A stretch of DNA of 59,541 nucleotides from Chloroflexota bacterium (GTDB taxonomy: Bacteria > Chloroflexota > Ktedonobacteria > Ktedonobacterales > Ktedonobacteraceae): contig VBJK01000061.1 in NCBI GenBank assembly GCA_005879655.1, positions 1-59,541 of the forward strand, written 5' to 3'. The position numbers were made by a program, and so were the translations under genes. Below are positions 18,165 through 28,182 of the stretch, piece after piece. Numbering within the stretch: the stretch's first letter is position 1; each line of letters opens with the position of its first letter. The notes beneath the pieces were generated by a model. The model was not told the DNA's origin and ran no database searches. It worked only from the letters and a program-made list of their open reading frames with translations.

Positions 18165-19938
18165 GTGAAAACTGATACGCCCTCGCGTATATCTCTACGC
18201 TTAGCACTGGCGCTTTTACTCACTCTGTTCGTTAGCGCCTGCTCATCAGTAGATACCAATAGTACAACTTCCAGTACCATTGCCACAACGCTATCAACGC
18301 CAATATCAACACTAGAAAAAATATTGGCCGATCAGCCTCCCGGTACCAAAAAAGCTATTGCAGGAGAACCATTACCCGCAAATCAGGTTCTACCGCTTTC
18401 TTTTGGTCTTACTTATAATGATACGGCCTTTGAGAAGGATATCTCACAAATCTATACACCAGGTTCTCCAGCCTATCGCAAGTACCTGACACCTGAGCAG
18501 ATTACCCAACGTTACGCGATCTCTGACCAACAACTGCAACAGATCCAGAATTGGCTCAAGCAAGCAGGATACACGATTGAGACGGTTGATGCCTTACGCT
18601 CATCCATCCAGGTACATGCTACCGTGGGCACGATTCAACAATCGCTTGGTATTCAGTTAAAATCCTACAATCTATTAGGGCAAAGTTTCTACATGCAAGA
18701 TGGTACACCCAAGATGCCCTCAACAGTAGCCCAATTGGTGCAATCAATCATCGGATTGGATAACTTTGCTGTACCACAATTTAGACCACCCTTTGCGCTT
18801 ACTAAACAGAACAATGCAACACTAGCTGGTAACTGCGCCAACTATGGAGCCAAACAGACGCTCACGCGTGACAAATTGGCTGCTGCATACCAACTTGATC
18901 AATTGTATCACCAGAACATTCAGGGGCAGAGCATGTCAATTGGCATCGCCGAATTTAGCGAGCCATACGATCCCGCTGATATCGCAAATTATACCGCTTG
19001 TGTCGGTATCCCCACACCTACTATTCAAAACGTTGAGATTGACGGCAGTGTAAAGCCTGGCCCTGGTGCTGGTGAAGCGGCGATGGACATTGAGTTGGTT
19101 GCGGGCCTTGCACCTCAAGCGCAAATCTTTGTCTATCAAGCCAAAATCGGCAATGACTATGCCTCCTTTGCGAAAGGGCTGCTTGATCTCTTTAATCGTG
19201 TTGCCACTGATCGTCGTGTCCAGGTCCTCACTGTCAGTTATGGCGCAAGTGAAGATGCCTTTAACACTTCCACAATGGCGGCGATTAACCGCAGTTTACG
19301 CACCCTGGGGGCAGAGGGTGTCTCAGTGTTTATTAGTAGTGGAGATTGCGGAGCATATTCCTTACGTGTACATAACCTCGCAACAGTCTCGTTCCCCGCG
19401 AGTGCGCCTTATGCAATCTCTGTCGGTGGCACACACCTACAAGTCGATGACCAAAACGTTCGCACCAGCGAGACTGCCTGGGGCAAGGACAATCAGGCCG
19501 CAATGTGCCAGAATGAATGGGGGTCCGGCGGAGGCGTGTACAAGCTCTGCTGTTTTCACAACTGCCTTCCCACCGCAGCCTCTCTCGGCTCCCAACGGTT
19601 TACGTCAGCTACCCGACATTTCAGCAGCAGCATATCCAAATATTGCGATCTATTATCAAGGCTCATGGGTTGCAGCGGGCGGTACAAGCGCGTCAGCACC
19701 TATCGTGGCGGCGGGTACTGCGCTCGTCGGTCAGGCACTCAATCTGGGAGGCAAACCAGTGCTTGGTGGTGTCCCAACGTTCTACCAGGTGGCTAACCAT
19801 CCCGGTAACTTCCAGCCTTACACCGATGTCGTCGAGGGCACTAATCTCTTCTATCCCGCTACACCCAACTGGGACTATGTTACTGGTTGGGGTTCACCAA
19901 ACTTCAATCAACTTCTACAACTTGGGCTAGCTGAATAG
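18165..19938 (+). pseudogene. Sedolisin/kumamolisin-type (S53) protease lipoprotein, frameshifted
   Basis: The start is GTG 18165, with TGGAGGA 4 nt upstream; an ATG at 18099 is less likely. A lipobox (LLLTLFVSAC) predicts lipidation and a surface location. A pro-domain (about residues 60-200: FGLTYNDTAFEKDI, YRKYLTPEQITQRYA) precedes an S53 domain with the Glu-x3-Asp pair in GEAAMDIEL, the oxyanion-Asp context SSGDCG and, in another frame after about 19540, GGTSASAPIVAA with the catalytic Ser, then TGWGSPN. The frame changes near 19535-19555 just after WGSGGG. Both halves look conserved, so this may be one extra base or a small indel. S53 enzymes are acid serine peptidases. A hairpin terminator follows. 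Confidence 0.85.
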
Positions 19939-19956
19939 CCCCTTAAATAAGGAAAA

Positions 19957-19987
19957 TGTAGGAAAGTTGTTCTGACAATTTTCCTAC
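19957..19987. terminator. Bidirectional hairpin between convergent genes
   Basis: Arms TGTAGGAAAGTTG and CAATTTTCCTACA (one G-T pair), loop TTCTGA, then CTTTTGTT on the plus strand. It lies between the S53 gene end and the end of the leftward glycosyltransferase gene. Confidence 0.65.
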
Positions 19988-20001
19988 ACTTTTGTTATTT
20001 A

Positions 20002-21246
20002 TTACACTACCAGACAACTCATGTCGCTAATAAGCTCGTCATACACCCCATAGACCTGATGAGCAATACGCTGCCAACAATAAGATAAGACCGATGGACG
20101 TGCGGCTTTACTCAAGCGGGCATATAACAAGTCATTTTGCAGCAGCATATCAAGATGCTTGGCAAAGAAGCTAGCAGAGCGGGGGACCAGAAATCCCGTT
20201 TTCCCATGCTGCACAACGGTGGTCAGTCCTCCTGCACGGGTTGCAACAACGGGGGTTGCGCAAGCCAGTGACTCAACAGCAGTCAAACCAAAGGTTTCGT
20301 GGTACGACGGCACGACCGTCACATGAGCTGCGCTGTATACCCAGGGCATCTCTTGTAGTGGACGTGCGCCAAGAAAGTACACACGATCAGCAATTGCCAA
20401 CTGGTGTGCCAGGTGCTGTAGTTCCTGTATTGTTGGATCATCTCCCAATTTACCACCAACAATAACGATCTGCGCATCCTTCTGCATCATAGCGGCGGCA
20501 CGCAAGAACAGGTCCGGTCCTTTGAATGCATCCAGACGACCAGCAAAGAGCAATATTGGTCGTTGCGGATGCAACCCTAAACGTTCACGAGCCAGTGGTC
20601 GCTCATGGTGCACAAAAAGATCGGTATCTACTCCGCAAGGAATCACAGCAACACGCTTGGCAGGCACGCCTGAGTAATGGAGAATCTGTGTCCGCTCATC
20701 CGCAGTTGAGGCGATAATGCGGTCCGTATGCTCAATCAACTGTCGTTCCATCTCCAAGCGCAATGCTGGTTCCGCCTGATGAGGATTGGCAAGCATCTTT
20801 AGATAAGCCAGGGTATGAAACATTGTCACGTGCGGCACATCCCAACGCTGGGCTAATTGCATGGCTGCAACCCCTGAGAGCCAGTAATGACTGTGAATAA
20901 CATCATATGCGCCAGCCTCTCTGCGGCGAAATTCTTCAATATGATGCACAAAAGTGGGAAGATGTTCATAGAGGTCATGTTTATGAACAGAGGCAAGCGG
21001 TCCAGCTTTTATATGTATAACACGTACCGCCGGATGAAGCTGTACAATCTGTGGGATACGTTCGTTTGTCCAACGGGTAAATATATCGATGGTCAGATTA
21101 TGCTGTGCCAAAGCATAAGCGAGAGCAAGCATATAGACATTCATGCCACCTGCGTCTTTGGTCCTACCGGGGTTATCCAGGGGGGATGTATGAACGCTAA
21201 GCATGGCAACAGAGTAAGACATAGCGAGTCTGCTCCTCTTCATCAA
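20002..21246 (-). CDS. GT4 glycosyltransferase, MshA/sucrose-phosphate-synthase-like
   Basis: 414 residues, GT-B fold. The N-terminus HTSPLDNPGRTKDAGGMNVY matches the glycine-rich acceptor/donor loop of MshA-type enzymes, followed by VIHSHYWLSG, VTMFHTLAYLK and IIASTADERTQI. The donor half has VIPCGVDTDLF, LLFAGRLDAFKGPDLFLRA and the GT4 motif PSYHETFGLTAVESLACATPVVA with the E-x7-E pair. The family transfers a sugar from a nucleotide sugar to inositol phosphate, glucose-6-phosphate or a lipid acceptor; the exact acceptor is not predictable here. The true start may be MSYSVAML (the ORF opens with MMKRSRLAMSY). It is separated from the EPS locus. Confidence 0.88.
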   Translation of the reverse strand: MMKRSRLAMSYSVAMLSVHTSPLDNPGRTKDAGGMNVYMLALAYALAQHNLTIDIFTRWTNERIPQIVQLHPAVRVIHIKAGPLASVHKHDLYEHLPTFVHHIEEFRRREAGAYDVIHSHYWLSGVAAMQLAQRWDVPHVTMFHTLAYLKMLANPHQAEPALRLEMERQLIEHTDRIIASTADERTQILHYSGVPAKRVAVIPCGVDTDLFVHHERPLARERLGLHPQRPILLFAGRLDAFKGPDLFLRAAAMMQKDAQIVIVGGKLGDDPTIQELQHLAHQLAIADRVYFLGARPLQEMPWVYSAAHVTVVPSYHETFGLTAVESLACATPVVATRAGGLTTVVQHGKTGFLVPRSASFFAKHLDMLLQNDLLYARLSKAARPSVLSYCWQRIAHQVYGVYDELISDMSCLVV

Positions 21247-21375
21247 AGCTTCTTTTTATTCTTCATTGCAGATGCGCGGCCAGCGCCCTTCTCCAGAAAA
21301 TTGCATCGTTGCAAGCATCCGGTTTTCTCTCCTTTCTGATATATCCACTTATGTACAACAACATCAAATACAGAA

Positions 21376-22218
21376 CTATTTCGTCTGCTCTTGTTTGCGC
21401 AGGTCAGCAATAGCATCGTGCATCTCTGCCAGAGCGACCCCGGACCCCTGCGAGAGTTGCTGCAAGCAGTCTGTACGCCGTTTGAGAGCAGTAGAAAATT
21501 CCTGGCAACCCATAGCAGTCCAGGAGCACAAATCATCGATAACAGTCTGGTCTGTATGCTCAAACGTGTCATCAAATTCGTTCCAGAGAGAGAGCTGAAT
21601 TGGCACAATAGCATCGGGTTGCCTGGGATGAGCAGAGGGTTGGAGAAAGTGTGTAGTAAACCAGCGCCGCTTGGGTGGATAAGCTCGTTTGGTTAAGCCA
21701 ATATTGACAACAATGCCGAGGCAACGCACATGAGCTGCACTGAGTCGCAAGGTACGATGATACATATAAATCACATCATTAATTGTATCTGCGTGCACGC
21801 TGGTTGCCACATGGTACCCCTGACTGGCCAATGAGAGGTAACGTCTGGCAATATGTCCCCACATATAGATCGGCAGGTGATCGCTCACTTCATTGCAGAG
21901 CGCGTAGGTTGTCGCTGGATCTACCTCCGGCAGACGGGTAAACGCGAAATTCTCATACATCCCAGACATATAGGCCAGTGAGGTCCCTTCGGGCAAAAAT
22001 TGCAGCAATGCATTCAACGTAGTCGTCTTACCAACCCCTGGCTGAGGATCGGTCGGACCAGCCACTGTAAGCGAGGCTCCATGCTCCAGCAGCAACCAGA
22101 TCAGGCCAACGGTTTCCACATCGACGCTATGCAAGGCAATGATTTGCGCCATCGAGAGCGGGTGACGAGACTCATAGTGCCAATAGTAACGTTCATAAGG
22201 ATCATGCGGATCAAACAT
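21376..22218 (-). CDS. GspE/PilT/VirB11-type P-loop ATPase-like protein
   Basis: 280 residues. Walker A is AGPTDPQPGVGKTTTLNALL. Downstream the order fits the T2SS/T4P/T4SS ATPase core: an acidic segment near LAYMSGMYENFAFTRLPEVD and a histidine-containing switch (YHVATSVHADTINDVIYMYH) like the His box of VirB11/PilT ATPases. The protein is shorter than a full GspE and lacks the tetracysteine zinc domain and the N-terminal GspE domain. The C-terminal 60 residues are helical (DCLQQLSQGSGVALAEMHDA). No pilin, GspF or prepilin peptidase gene is adjacent, so it may be an orphan regulator or energiser. The histidine phosphatase gene lies 50 bp downstream on the transcript side. Confidence 0.7.
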   Translation of the reverse strand: MFDPHDPYERYYWHYESRHPLSMAQIIALHSVDVETVGLIWLLLEHGASLTVAGPTDPQPGVGKTTTLNALLQFLPEGTSLAYMSGMYENFAFTRLPEVDPATTYALCNEVSDHLPIYMWGHIARRYLSLASQGYHVATSVHADTINDVIYMYHRTLRLSAAHVRCLGIVVNIGLTKRAYPPKRRWFTTHFLQPSAHPRQPDAIVPIQLSLWNEFDDTFEHTDQTVIDDLCSWTAMGCQEFSTALKRRTDCLQQLSQGSGVALAEMHDAIADLRKQEQTK

Positions 22219-22267
22219 ATGGCGTTCCCCCTTCCAGGTGCGATCAGACTACTATTGCTGTACCTTA

Positions 22268-22981
22268 TTATGTCTTCTGCTCTCCAGCATGTTGTTCTTG
22301 CTGTTGTTCTGTAGGCTGAGCCATCGTCAAAGCGGGAGGTTTGAGCCAACCCGGATGTGGACTCCAGCCAATAGCAAGCACACGAGGCCGCTTCTCTTGC
22401 TCTAGCTCAATCAGACTCACTGAGGCATTATCAATCGTTAATGCACCAGCTCGCTTTGCCTCTATCCCCATATAATGAGCGATGAGCAACTTCACCACAT
22501 CGGCGTGTGCGACAAAGGCAGGATAGGCACCGCTCTCCTCTCTTGCCAGCCAACGCTCAACTGCAATGAGCACGCGCTGTTGCACCTGGGGAAACGTCTC
22601 TACGCCCTCCGGTGCCACGGTCGGATCTTTGACATAGGCCCTCCACGCTGGATCTTTCTTTGACAGTTCGTCAATGATTTGTCCGGCCCATGATCCAATA
22701 TCGGTGTCTACAAGATCCGGCTCTAGCTGGATGGTAAGATTATGCCCTCTGGCAATAAACTCGGCGGTGTCTCGTGCGCGTTCGAGAGGACTACTAATAA
22801 GAGAGCTGATGGGAAGAGCTGTTAGAGCTTCAGCAAGACGGGCTGCCTGCTTGCGCCCGTTCTCGTTAAGTGCCACCCCTGGCAACTGGCCAGGGAGACG
22901 ATGTTCGACGTTCCAGGTTGTTTGCCCATGTCGGATAATGAGCATTGTTCGTTTCATACTATTTGTTGTGCTTTCAGCCAT
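22268..22981 (-). CDS. Histidine phosphatase (phosphoglycerate-mutase-like)
   Basis: About 237 residues from ATG 22981; MKRTMLIIRHG at 22957 and a TTG at 23104 with GGAAGGGG upstream are alternative starts. Catalytic RHG is in LIIRHGQTTWNVEHRLPGQLPG. The second Arg and Glu are seen in ISSPLERARDTAEFI and DIGSWAGQ, and the second His in FVAHADVVKLLIAHY. The family removes phosphate from small molecules or proteins, and some members are cofactor-dependent mutases. The C-terminal 40 residues are Gln-rich and low complexity. The start codon overlaps the TGA of a short upstream ORF (22974-23159), suggesting coupling or a remnant. Confidence 0.85.
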   Translation of the reverse strand: MAESTTNSMKRTMLIIRHGQTTWNVEHRLPGQLPGVALNENGRKQAARLAEALTALPISSLISSPLERARDTAEFIARGHNLTIQLEPDLVDTDIGSWAGQIIDELSKKDPAWRAYVKDPTVAPEGVETFPQVQQRVLIAVERWLAREESGAYPAFVAHADVVKLLIAHYMGIEAKRAGALTIDNASVSLIELEQEKRPRVLAIGWSPHPGWLKPPALTMAQPTEQQQEQHAGEQKT

Positions 22982-23159
22982 ACCAGATCGTTGAAACCAG
23001 AGTTGTATGCGCCAACGCCAAAAGCGTGTGCACACCGAGAGCGTTGCCCATAGAAGAGAGAACCAACTGTATCCCCAGGTTCCCAAGGCTTTCAATCTGC
23101 TCAAATAGCCCCTTCCCTGCCTCCGTCAAGGCTCTATCAAGACTTTGGCACACTCTCAC
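22974..23159 (-). CDS. Short ORF upstream of histidine phosphatase, possible gene remnant
   Basis: 61 codons from GTG, with protein-like composition: RVCQSLDRALTEAGKGLFEQ, IESLGNLGIQLVLSSMGNAL, then a hydrophobic end (LLALAHTTLVSTIW). The frame stays open upstream without a start (YGRDRARLV) until a stop near 23240. Its TGA overlaps the ATG of the phosphatase. This suggests either a truncated gene once in operon with the phosphatase or a small coupled ORF. No family recognised. Confidence 0.3.
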   Translation of the reverse strand: MRVCQSLDRALTEAGKGLFEQIESLGNLGIQLVLSSMGNALGVHTLLALAHTTLVSTIWYG

Positions 23160-23352
23160 TAAGCGGGCCCTATCTCGACCATACAGACTTAGCGGAGTTG
23201 GTACCGACGGATATTCGGTACCGAATGAAGTACCCTACACCAATGCTATCCGCATTCCATGCGCCCTCACAGCGCGACACCGATCACCGAAAATGCCAAG
23301 TGAATAAGAATAAGCTGCATACTTCTCACTGAATACTCGATTACAATCCGTA

Positions 23353-24333
23353 CTATTTTGAGAATACCCAAAGATCTCTTATTAAGAATGTTTGAAAATC
23401 CCTTATTTGTTCTTTTAGTTTTGCATTTACGCTCATCTCGGGTCTAGGATCAACGTAGTAGACTCCATCAAGTTTGTTTAAGGCCACTGTGTATCCCAAG
23501 AAATGATTTGTTTTAAATGTTGAAGCTATATTAAAATGTCGATCACCACTCTGTTCGAGATCTCTGGTTGCTTTGGATCGCTGCACATCATGCAAGAAGA
23601 TAGCAACTACAGGTATCTCTCTCTGTAGAAGCTTTGTAAGGAGATATTTGTCCAGGAAAATTTTATCTATTCTATCCTTGCTAGTCGTTTTAATGGAGCC
23701 TACGATCTCAGAAGAATGTATATATTTTGCCTCTTCTTCTGACACGAGAATTGCTGCTTCTCTAGAAAAGACGACATCCAGTTCGTAAGACATTTTGTAT
23801 CCCTCATAGCCAGGAATAGGTATGTTGATTGTTCTTGGTTCGCATACTAAACCAACATTTTGAATTATAAGCTTTACTAATATCTCAAAAAGTTGCCCTA
23901 TTTTCTTTCTGGCTTGATTAGATTCATGGAACGAATCTCCAACACAACCGATGACCTGCTGCATTGTGTAAATAACCTTGTTTATCTCCTTTGATTCCAC
24001 ATAGGCGCGTGTGCTGGCTAAATCGCTAACCTTTTCCTGATAACTTTTCAAATCAGAAAGGAAATCAACAAATCGCTCAAAGACTGCTTTAAATACTTCC
24101 GGTGACTCAATAAACAAGCGAGTGTTCAATGGTCGTGTAATCTTATTGCTGTGTTCATTCCCATACTGGTAGAAGATGTAGTGATTGTTTCTAGGAGATG
24201 GTGAAACGATGCGTGTTATTTTAGTATTTTGGATGTAATCAAGGAATGTTTTGCTGATATCAAAATAAGTACTGAGTCTAAAAGTACTTGTATCCCGAAT
24301 AACATTTTGTAAGTTCTCAATTGTTGAAGTCAT
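23353..24333 (-). CDS. Putative type II restriction endonuclease
   Basis: 326 residues, directly coupled (ATGA overlap) behind a DNA methyltransferase. The N-terminal half is helical. The second half has a plausible PD-(D/E)xK core: YELDVVFSREAAILVSEEE followed by EIVGSIKTTSKDRIDKIFLD, where D, E and the Lys of SIKTT fit the acidic-basic nuclease triad and resemble the VKTT segment of some type II enzymes. Composition is Lys/Ile/Asn-rich, more A/T-biased than the surrounding genes, which points to horizontal transfer. The recognition site is unknown. It would cut unmethylated DNA whose sites the partner protects. Confidence 0.75.
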   Translation of the reverse strand: MTSTIENLQNVIRDTSTFRLSTYFDISKTFLDYIQNTKITRIVSPSPRNNHYIFYQYGNEHSNKITRPLNTRLFIESPEVFKAVFERFVDFLSDLKSYQEKVSDLASTRAYVESKEINKVIYTMQQVIGCVGDSFHESNQARKKIGQLFEILVKLIIQNVGLVCEPRTINIPIPGYEGYKMSYELDVVFSREAAILVSEEEAKYIHSSEIVGSIKTTSKDRIDKIFLDKYLLTKLLQREIPVVAIFLHDVQRSKATRDLEQSGDRHFNIASTFKTNHFLGYTVALNKLDGVYYVDPRPEMSVNAKLKEQIRDFQTFLIRDLWVFSK

Positions 24334-25322
24334 CTAATAGATTTTCTCCTTCTCTCATTTTCCAAATCGTATTTGATCCATTCATCTTCAGACCAATTTT
24401 GTACCAGTTCTATTCGATTAGCAGCCCATCGGCAATATTCAAAGTTATTGTCACATCCTTTCCATTTTCTCTTTAACTGTTCGGACACAACGGCTGTGGT
24501 CCCTGAACCGAGAAATGGATCTATCACAAGACTGTTAGGATTAGAAGAAGCCAAAATAAACTTTCTTATGAGTTCCTCTGGTTTTTGTGTTGGGTGTGGT
24601 GTTTTTTCATTCATGCCATTGCAGGTTATTGGAACTTCTAGCACGTCTTTTGGTTTTGCTCCATTTGGATGGGGAGTCCAAACTTTTTTACTGTTCTTTC
24701 CTTTGTTGTTATACTGGCTAGTTTCTGCTTGTGGATGTTGTGGATATTTTAGGGTATGTTCTCCATAAGGAATACGGATACGGTCTATATTAAATATGAA
24801 ATCTTTGCTTTTCCTATAGTGGAGGATGCTTTCATGAGAACGCCCCCAGTCTGAGCCAAGATTAGCCTTATTTTTGTAGTGCCACACAATCCATCTGCAA
24901 CCCTGGAAGAAGCGCTGCGCGGGTAATTTGAGATCAGCTAGTATTTCAGAATACCCACAAATATAAAGTGTCCCCGTAGGTTTAAGGACACGAGCCGCTT
25001 GTTGTATCCATTCTAATGACCATTTGAGATATGCTTCTTGCGATTCAAACGTGTCCCATTCAGCTTTCTGAACATTATATGGAGGATCTGCAAAAATCAG
25101 ATCGACAGATTCTTTCTCCAAAGATTTAAGCCACTGAATAGCGTCTCCAATCCATATTTCACCATTGGGGTGTGAATAAAAGCGCTTAGGAGAGGTTATG
25201 TCTAACCCTTCCATGTTTATCTCTTCAAATTTACCTTTCGGTTGAGATATGTCCTCGTTTGGCAGTATTTGAAGTTGTATTGGTCGTTTTTTTGTATCAA
25301 ATGATGCTTGCACTTCTGTCAT
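24330..25322 (-). CDS. Site-specific DNA methyltransferase (beta-class, DPPY)
   Basis: 330 residues. Motif IV DPPYN is at 79-83 (LIFADPPYNVQKAEWD). The target-recognition region lies between about 130 and 245, and motif I comes late (LVIDPFLGSGTTAVVSEQL). This IV-TRD-I order defines beta-class amino-methyltransferases; DPPY suggests N6-adenine, though N4-cytosine cannot be excluded. PHPTQKPEELIRKFI is the conserved motif X region. The final TGA overlaps the ATG of the nuclease gene, so the methylase is translated first, as expected for safe R-M expression. The 240 bp upstream contain no recognisable controller (C protein) gene. Confidence 0.9.
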   Translation of the reverse strand: MTEVQASFDTKKRPIQLQILPNEDISQPKGKFEEINMEGLDITSPKRFYSHPNGEIWIGDAIQWLKSLEKESVDLIFADPPYNVQKAEWDTFESQEAYLKWSLEWIQQAARVLKPTGTLYICGYSEILADLKLPAQRFFQGCRWIVWHYKNKANLGSDWGRSHESILHYRKSKDFIFNIDRIRIPYGEHTLKYPQHPQAETSQYNNKGKNSKKVWTPHPNGAKPKDVLEVPITCNGMNEKTPHPTQKPEELIRKFILASSNPNSLVIDPFLGSGTTAVVSEQLKRKWKGCDNNFEYCRWAANRIELVQNWSEDEWIKYDLENERRRKSIR

Positions 25323-25560
25323 AAAATGATGCCTATTCTTTTACAATGTTTAAGAAATATGGCATGGCTCCCCTTTCTTTAGATAAGATCACCAAGTGTC
25401 AATAATGATGTTTGGCTGTAAGCGTTTGGGTTTGAAAATTATAACATGGTTAACAGTTCCATGCACTTCCACGAGAAGGATCAAGCTCAGAAATAAAGAG
25501 GCTTGTGGAGCGCAGTGATACAAGAAAAAGAGCTAGCTGGTTGAGGCAAAAAAGAGTAGT

Positions 25561-25592
25561 AAAAAAGCCCTCCATATCAGATTATGGAGGGC
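25561..25592 (-). terminator. Rho-independent terminator of the DUF929 gene
   Basis: Perfect 10-bp arms GCCCTCCATA (25567-25576) and TATGGAGGGC (25583-25592), loop 6 nt, followed on the minus strand by TTTTTT. It starts 9 nt after the stop codon and should also separate this unit from the R-M genes. Confidence 0.9.
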
Positions 25593-25600
25593 AAAAAGGA

Positions 25601-26599
25601 TCATGCTCGTTCTCGTAACGCCATAGCAAAATTGCTACTCGCTAACGCCGCCTGTGGACTACTAGTATGGAGCGCAGTAGGTTTAGACAGCACCAGTTCC
25701 AATTGAGGGATCGCGCCTGTCGTACAGACACTTGCGGGCTGATTCTGCGTTAACTGACAGACGGCAGCCGTGACATAGTTTGCACTGCCCAGGATATTCT
25801 TAGCAATATCACTCTTGGGATCTTTGAGCTTACTGGCAATATCTTGATACGGAAGACCCGACAGTAGGTTTGGATTGTAGTAGGCTCCAGTCGATGTCTG
25901 TCGATTGCCAAGCAAGATGAACGGAATACTGCCTGCCGATTGAGGATCAGTATAAGGTGGAGCATTATATTTATTAACTAATTGAGTTTGCTCAGGCGTT
26001 AGCTTATCAAGTGGATTTCTCTGGTTATCTTGCGTTTCGACTGCCACAAAATCAATATACTGGCTGCTATAATGGCCATTGTGGAAGCTATAGGTTGGAA
26101 TGCTCCATTCGGAAGTTGACAGCGGCTCTAACGAGCTAAAAGAGCCAAAACGACTGAGGGCCGCAATGACTACCCAGCGTTGGGCTGCACAGAAAGGGCA
26201 ATAGTCAGCGCCGACAAAGAGAATTTGTGGCTTGCCCGTAGGCCCTTGTGGTAGTTGCGCATTTGTGGGTAACGGATGCATCAAGTTCTTCACCCCGCCA
26301 TCGCCTACCTGGTCTAACAATTTTGCATCAAGATGAGTCACGGTCTTGAATGCCTCATTAGCTCCCTGCGTAGTATATGTTTGCTGCTGATTGGCCAGCA
26401 AGAAAAAGATGCCAATGACAACCACGACCATCAGCAAAATACCCCCGACCAACAGCCAAGGGTTATTATCTTTAGACTTGCTTTTACGGGACTTTGCAGG
26501 CCGTGTTGTATTTTGATCCGCGCCTAAGCGCTGCTGTCGCTGTTGACGCGTCTGTTCGCGTCGCTGAGCGGCAGAAGTCTGTTGCTTCGACTTCGCCAT
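25601..26599 (-). CDS. Membrane-anchored DUF929 thioredoxin-like protein
   Basis: 332 residues. A basic, Gln/Arg-rich cytoplasmic N-terminus (1-46) precedes one TM helix (47-69), then an extracytoplasmic domain with a CxxC active-site motif in [19 protein letters not shown] (C134 and C137), as in DUF929 proteins. Two further Cys near the C-terminus (AVCQL, SVCTT) could form a structural disulfide. The fold is thioredoxin-like, and the likely role is disulfide chemistry or cysteine handling outside the membrane. Start MAKSKQQ. A terminator follows. It is the last gene before the R-M genes and lies 23 bp after the DUF4388 gene, so they may be co-transcribed. Confidence 0.85.
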   Translation of the reverse strand: MAKSKQQTSAAQRREQTRQQRQQRLGADQNTTRPAKSRKSKSKDNNPWLLVGGILLMVVVVIGIFFLLANQQQTYTTQGANEAFKTVTHLDAKLLDQVGDGGVKNLMHPLPTNAQLPQGPTGKPQILFVGADYCPFCAAQRWVVIAALSRFGSFSSLEPLSTSEWSIPTYSFHNGHYSSQYIDFVAVETQDNQRNPLDKLTPEQTQLVNKYNAPPYTDPQSAGSIPFILLGNRQTSTGAYYNPNLLSGLPYQDIASKLKDPKSDIAKNILGSANYVTAAVCQLTQNQPASVCTTGAIPQLELVLSKPTALHTSSPQAALASSNFAMALRERA

Positions 26600-26622
26600 A
26601 GTTATCCTCTCGTGAAATAGGG

Positions 26623-27426
26623 TTACGAACTGCCACTAGTCAGTAAACCATTATCTACTCGAAATACTCCAAGACTGACCAGTGCAGGACCAAGGTCCTG
26701 TAGCGCTTGAATGATAAGTTGGTGAGCCTCCTTTTCACCAATGATGGGAGAGCAGAAATATTGACATATCGCGATCAATGCAGAGAATCCTTCAAGCAGT
26801 TCTTCACGCGACATACGATCTAGACGGGAGCGATCTACGATTTGTAAGTAACCAGAAGAGGCAATCTTGAGGCTGGCAAAAGCGGGAAAAGAAGAGGAAC
26901 AGTCATCGAGAATATCTTGCAGCACGTGTAGCGCTTCCTTTGGCCCTACCAGATGAGCTACGGCAAGTGAAACACGCCGCGTAGCTTCAACAAGGATCTG
27001 CCATTCTAAGGGGCTGATAAGCTGCTTTGCTTCATGTGACGCGATCAGACTACTCTCGACTACACGAGGGAGGAAGGCCAGCGCAACAATCACACCGCGA
27101 TTATAGAGTGCTTTTAATGCTTGATCTAAAAATTTCTCGTGCTCATCATTGAGCGTTGCATCTTTCGTCGTCACTCCCCGATCAAAACGGATAAAGCCCT
27201 GATTCCATTGCTGCAATTCAAACAATACAGCACGGGCATCACCACGATTACCAGCAACATGAACCAGCTTGCCAGCACGAAAATAGCAATGGACGATACT
27301 CAGACGTTCAGTATTGCGTAAAGAAAGGCGACCAAACGCGCGCTGGCTTTTGATCTGATATACAATATTCGCTAAATCAGCTAACGAACCCTGCCATGAA
27401 GAGCCGAACACACTCACCTGGGGCAC
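26623..27426 (-). CDS. DUF4388-domain protein
   Basis: 267 residues from a GTG start. The N-terminal 100 residues match the DUF4388 pattern: [62 protein letters not shown]. These domains are common in multidomain signalling proteins and are thought to mediate protein interaction. The C-terminal half is helical with no catalytic motif ([20 protein letters not shown]). No response-regulator receiver is attached. Upstream lies the EPS deacetylase/acetyltransferase unit, about 130 bp away. Function unknown. Confidence 0.7.
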   Translation of the reverse strand: MPQVSVFGSSWQGSLADLANIVYQIKSQRAFGRLSLRNTERLSIVHCYFRAGKLVHVAGNRGDARAVLFELQQWNQGFIRFDRGVTTKDATLNDEHEKFLDQALKALYNRGVIVALAFLPRVVESSLIASHEAKQLISPLEWQILVEATRRVSLAVAHLVGPKEALHVLQDILDDCSSSFPAFASLKIASSGYLQIVDRSRLDRMSREELLEGFSALIAICQYFCSPIIGEKEAHQLIIQALQDLGPALVSLGVFRVDNGLLTSGSS

Positions 27427-27553
27427 GACATACTACCGCTTTCTACTGAGGTCGCCAGAAGAAACTTTCTCGGCAAACTACCCAATCAGTTAAGCTCACT
27501 ATAACGCATCTCACGCCCTATGATACATAGATGCAGAGTACACTGTCAAGTAA

Positions 27554-28171
27554 TCACTGCCCCTGTTGTAGTTGCGCCGTCTCGCCTACATAACATTGCA
27601 GACCACATGCAGCACAGTGCCCTACGATCCTGCCACCTTGCTCCTGGAGATCTGTTAAACGATGGGCACAGCGGCAGACATAGCCATGTACACGTGCAGG
27701 ATTACCAAAGACCAGCGTATGCGGTGCCACGTCCTTTGTCACCACTGAGCCTGCACCAACGAGCGCAAACTCGCCAATCGTGATGCCACATACAATCACA
27801 GAGCCTGCACCAAGCGATGCCCCATATTTCACCAGTGTTGGGGTAATTGCCCAATCATCGGCGCTTTTTAATGCACCATTAGGAGTAATCGCGCGCGGAA
27901 ACATATCGTTGGTGAAGCACACGTGTGGTCCAATAAAGACCCCATCTTCTATCGTCACGCCTTCATAGATAGAAACATGATTTTGAATCTTGACACGCGA
28001 GCCGATACGCACATGTGTATCAATAAATACTCCCTTTCCAACATTGCATTGCTCACCGAGTGATGCATGTGCACGCACATGCGCATAACGCCAGATACGC
28101 GTACCTGTACCCACATGAGCCTCTGGCTCTACCTCTGCCAACGGATGCACAAAAAATGTCGTATTAACCAT
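27554..28171 (-). CDS. Left-handed beta-helix N-acetyltransferase (WbpD/WlbB-like)
   Basis: 205 residues. Hexapeptide repeats run through most of the chain ([60 protein letters not shown]). The order and the [11 protein letters not shown] loop are typical of acetyl-CoA-dependent enzymes that acetylate 3-amino sugars of UDP-GlcNAc3NA type. A C-terminal Cys-rich tail ([18 protein letters not shown]) probably binds zinc. It is 11 bp downstream of the first deacetylase gene and likely the last gene of the leftward EPS decoration operon. It would act in the cytoplasm on nucleotide sugars. Confidence 0.85.
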   Translation of the reverse strand: MVNTTFFVHPLAEVEPEAHVGTGTRIWRYAHVRAHASLGEQCNVGKGVFIDTHVRIGSRVKIQNHVSIYEGVTIEDGVFIGPHVCFTNDMFPRAITPNGALKSADDWAITPTLVKYGASLGAGSVIVCGITIGEFALVGAGSVVTKDVAPHTLVFGNPARVHGYVCRCAHRLTDLQEQGGRIVGHCAACGLQCYVGETAQLQQGQ

Positions 28172-28182
28172 CTTTCACCCCA

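Noticed and set aside
23353..25322. Prophage or larger defence island around the R-M genes
   Set aside because: Flanking genes are ordinary (phosphatase, DUF929); no integrase, att site or other defence gene is adjacent.
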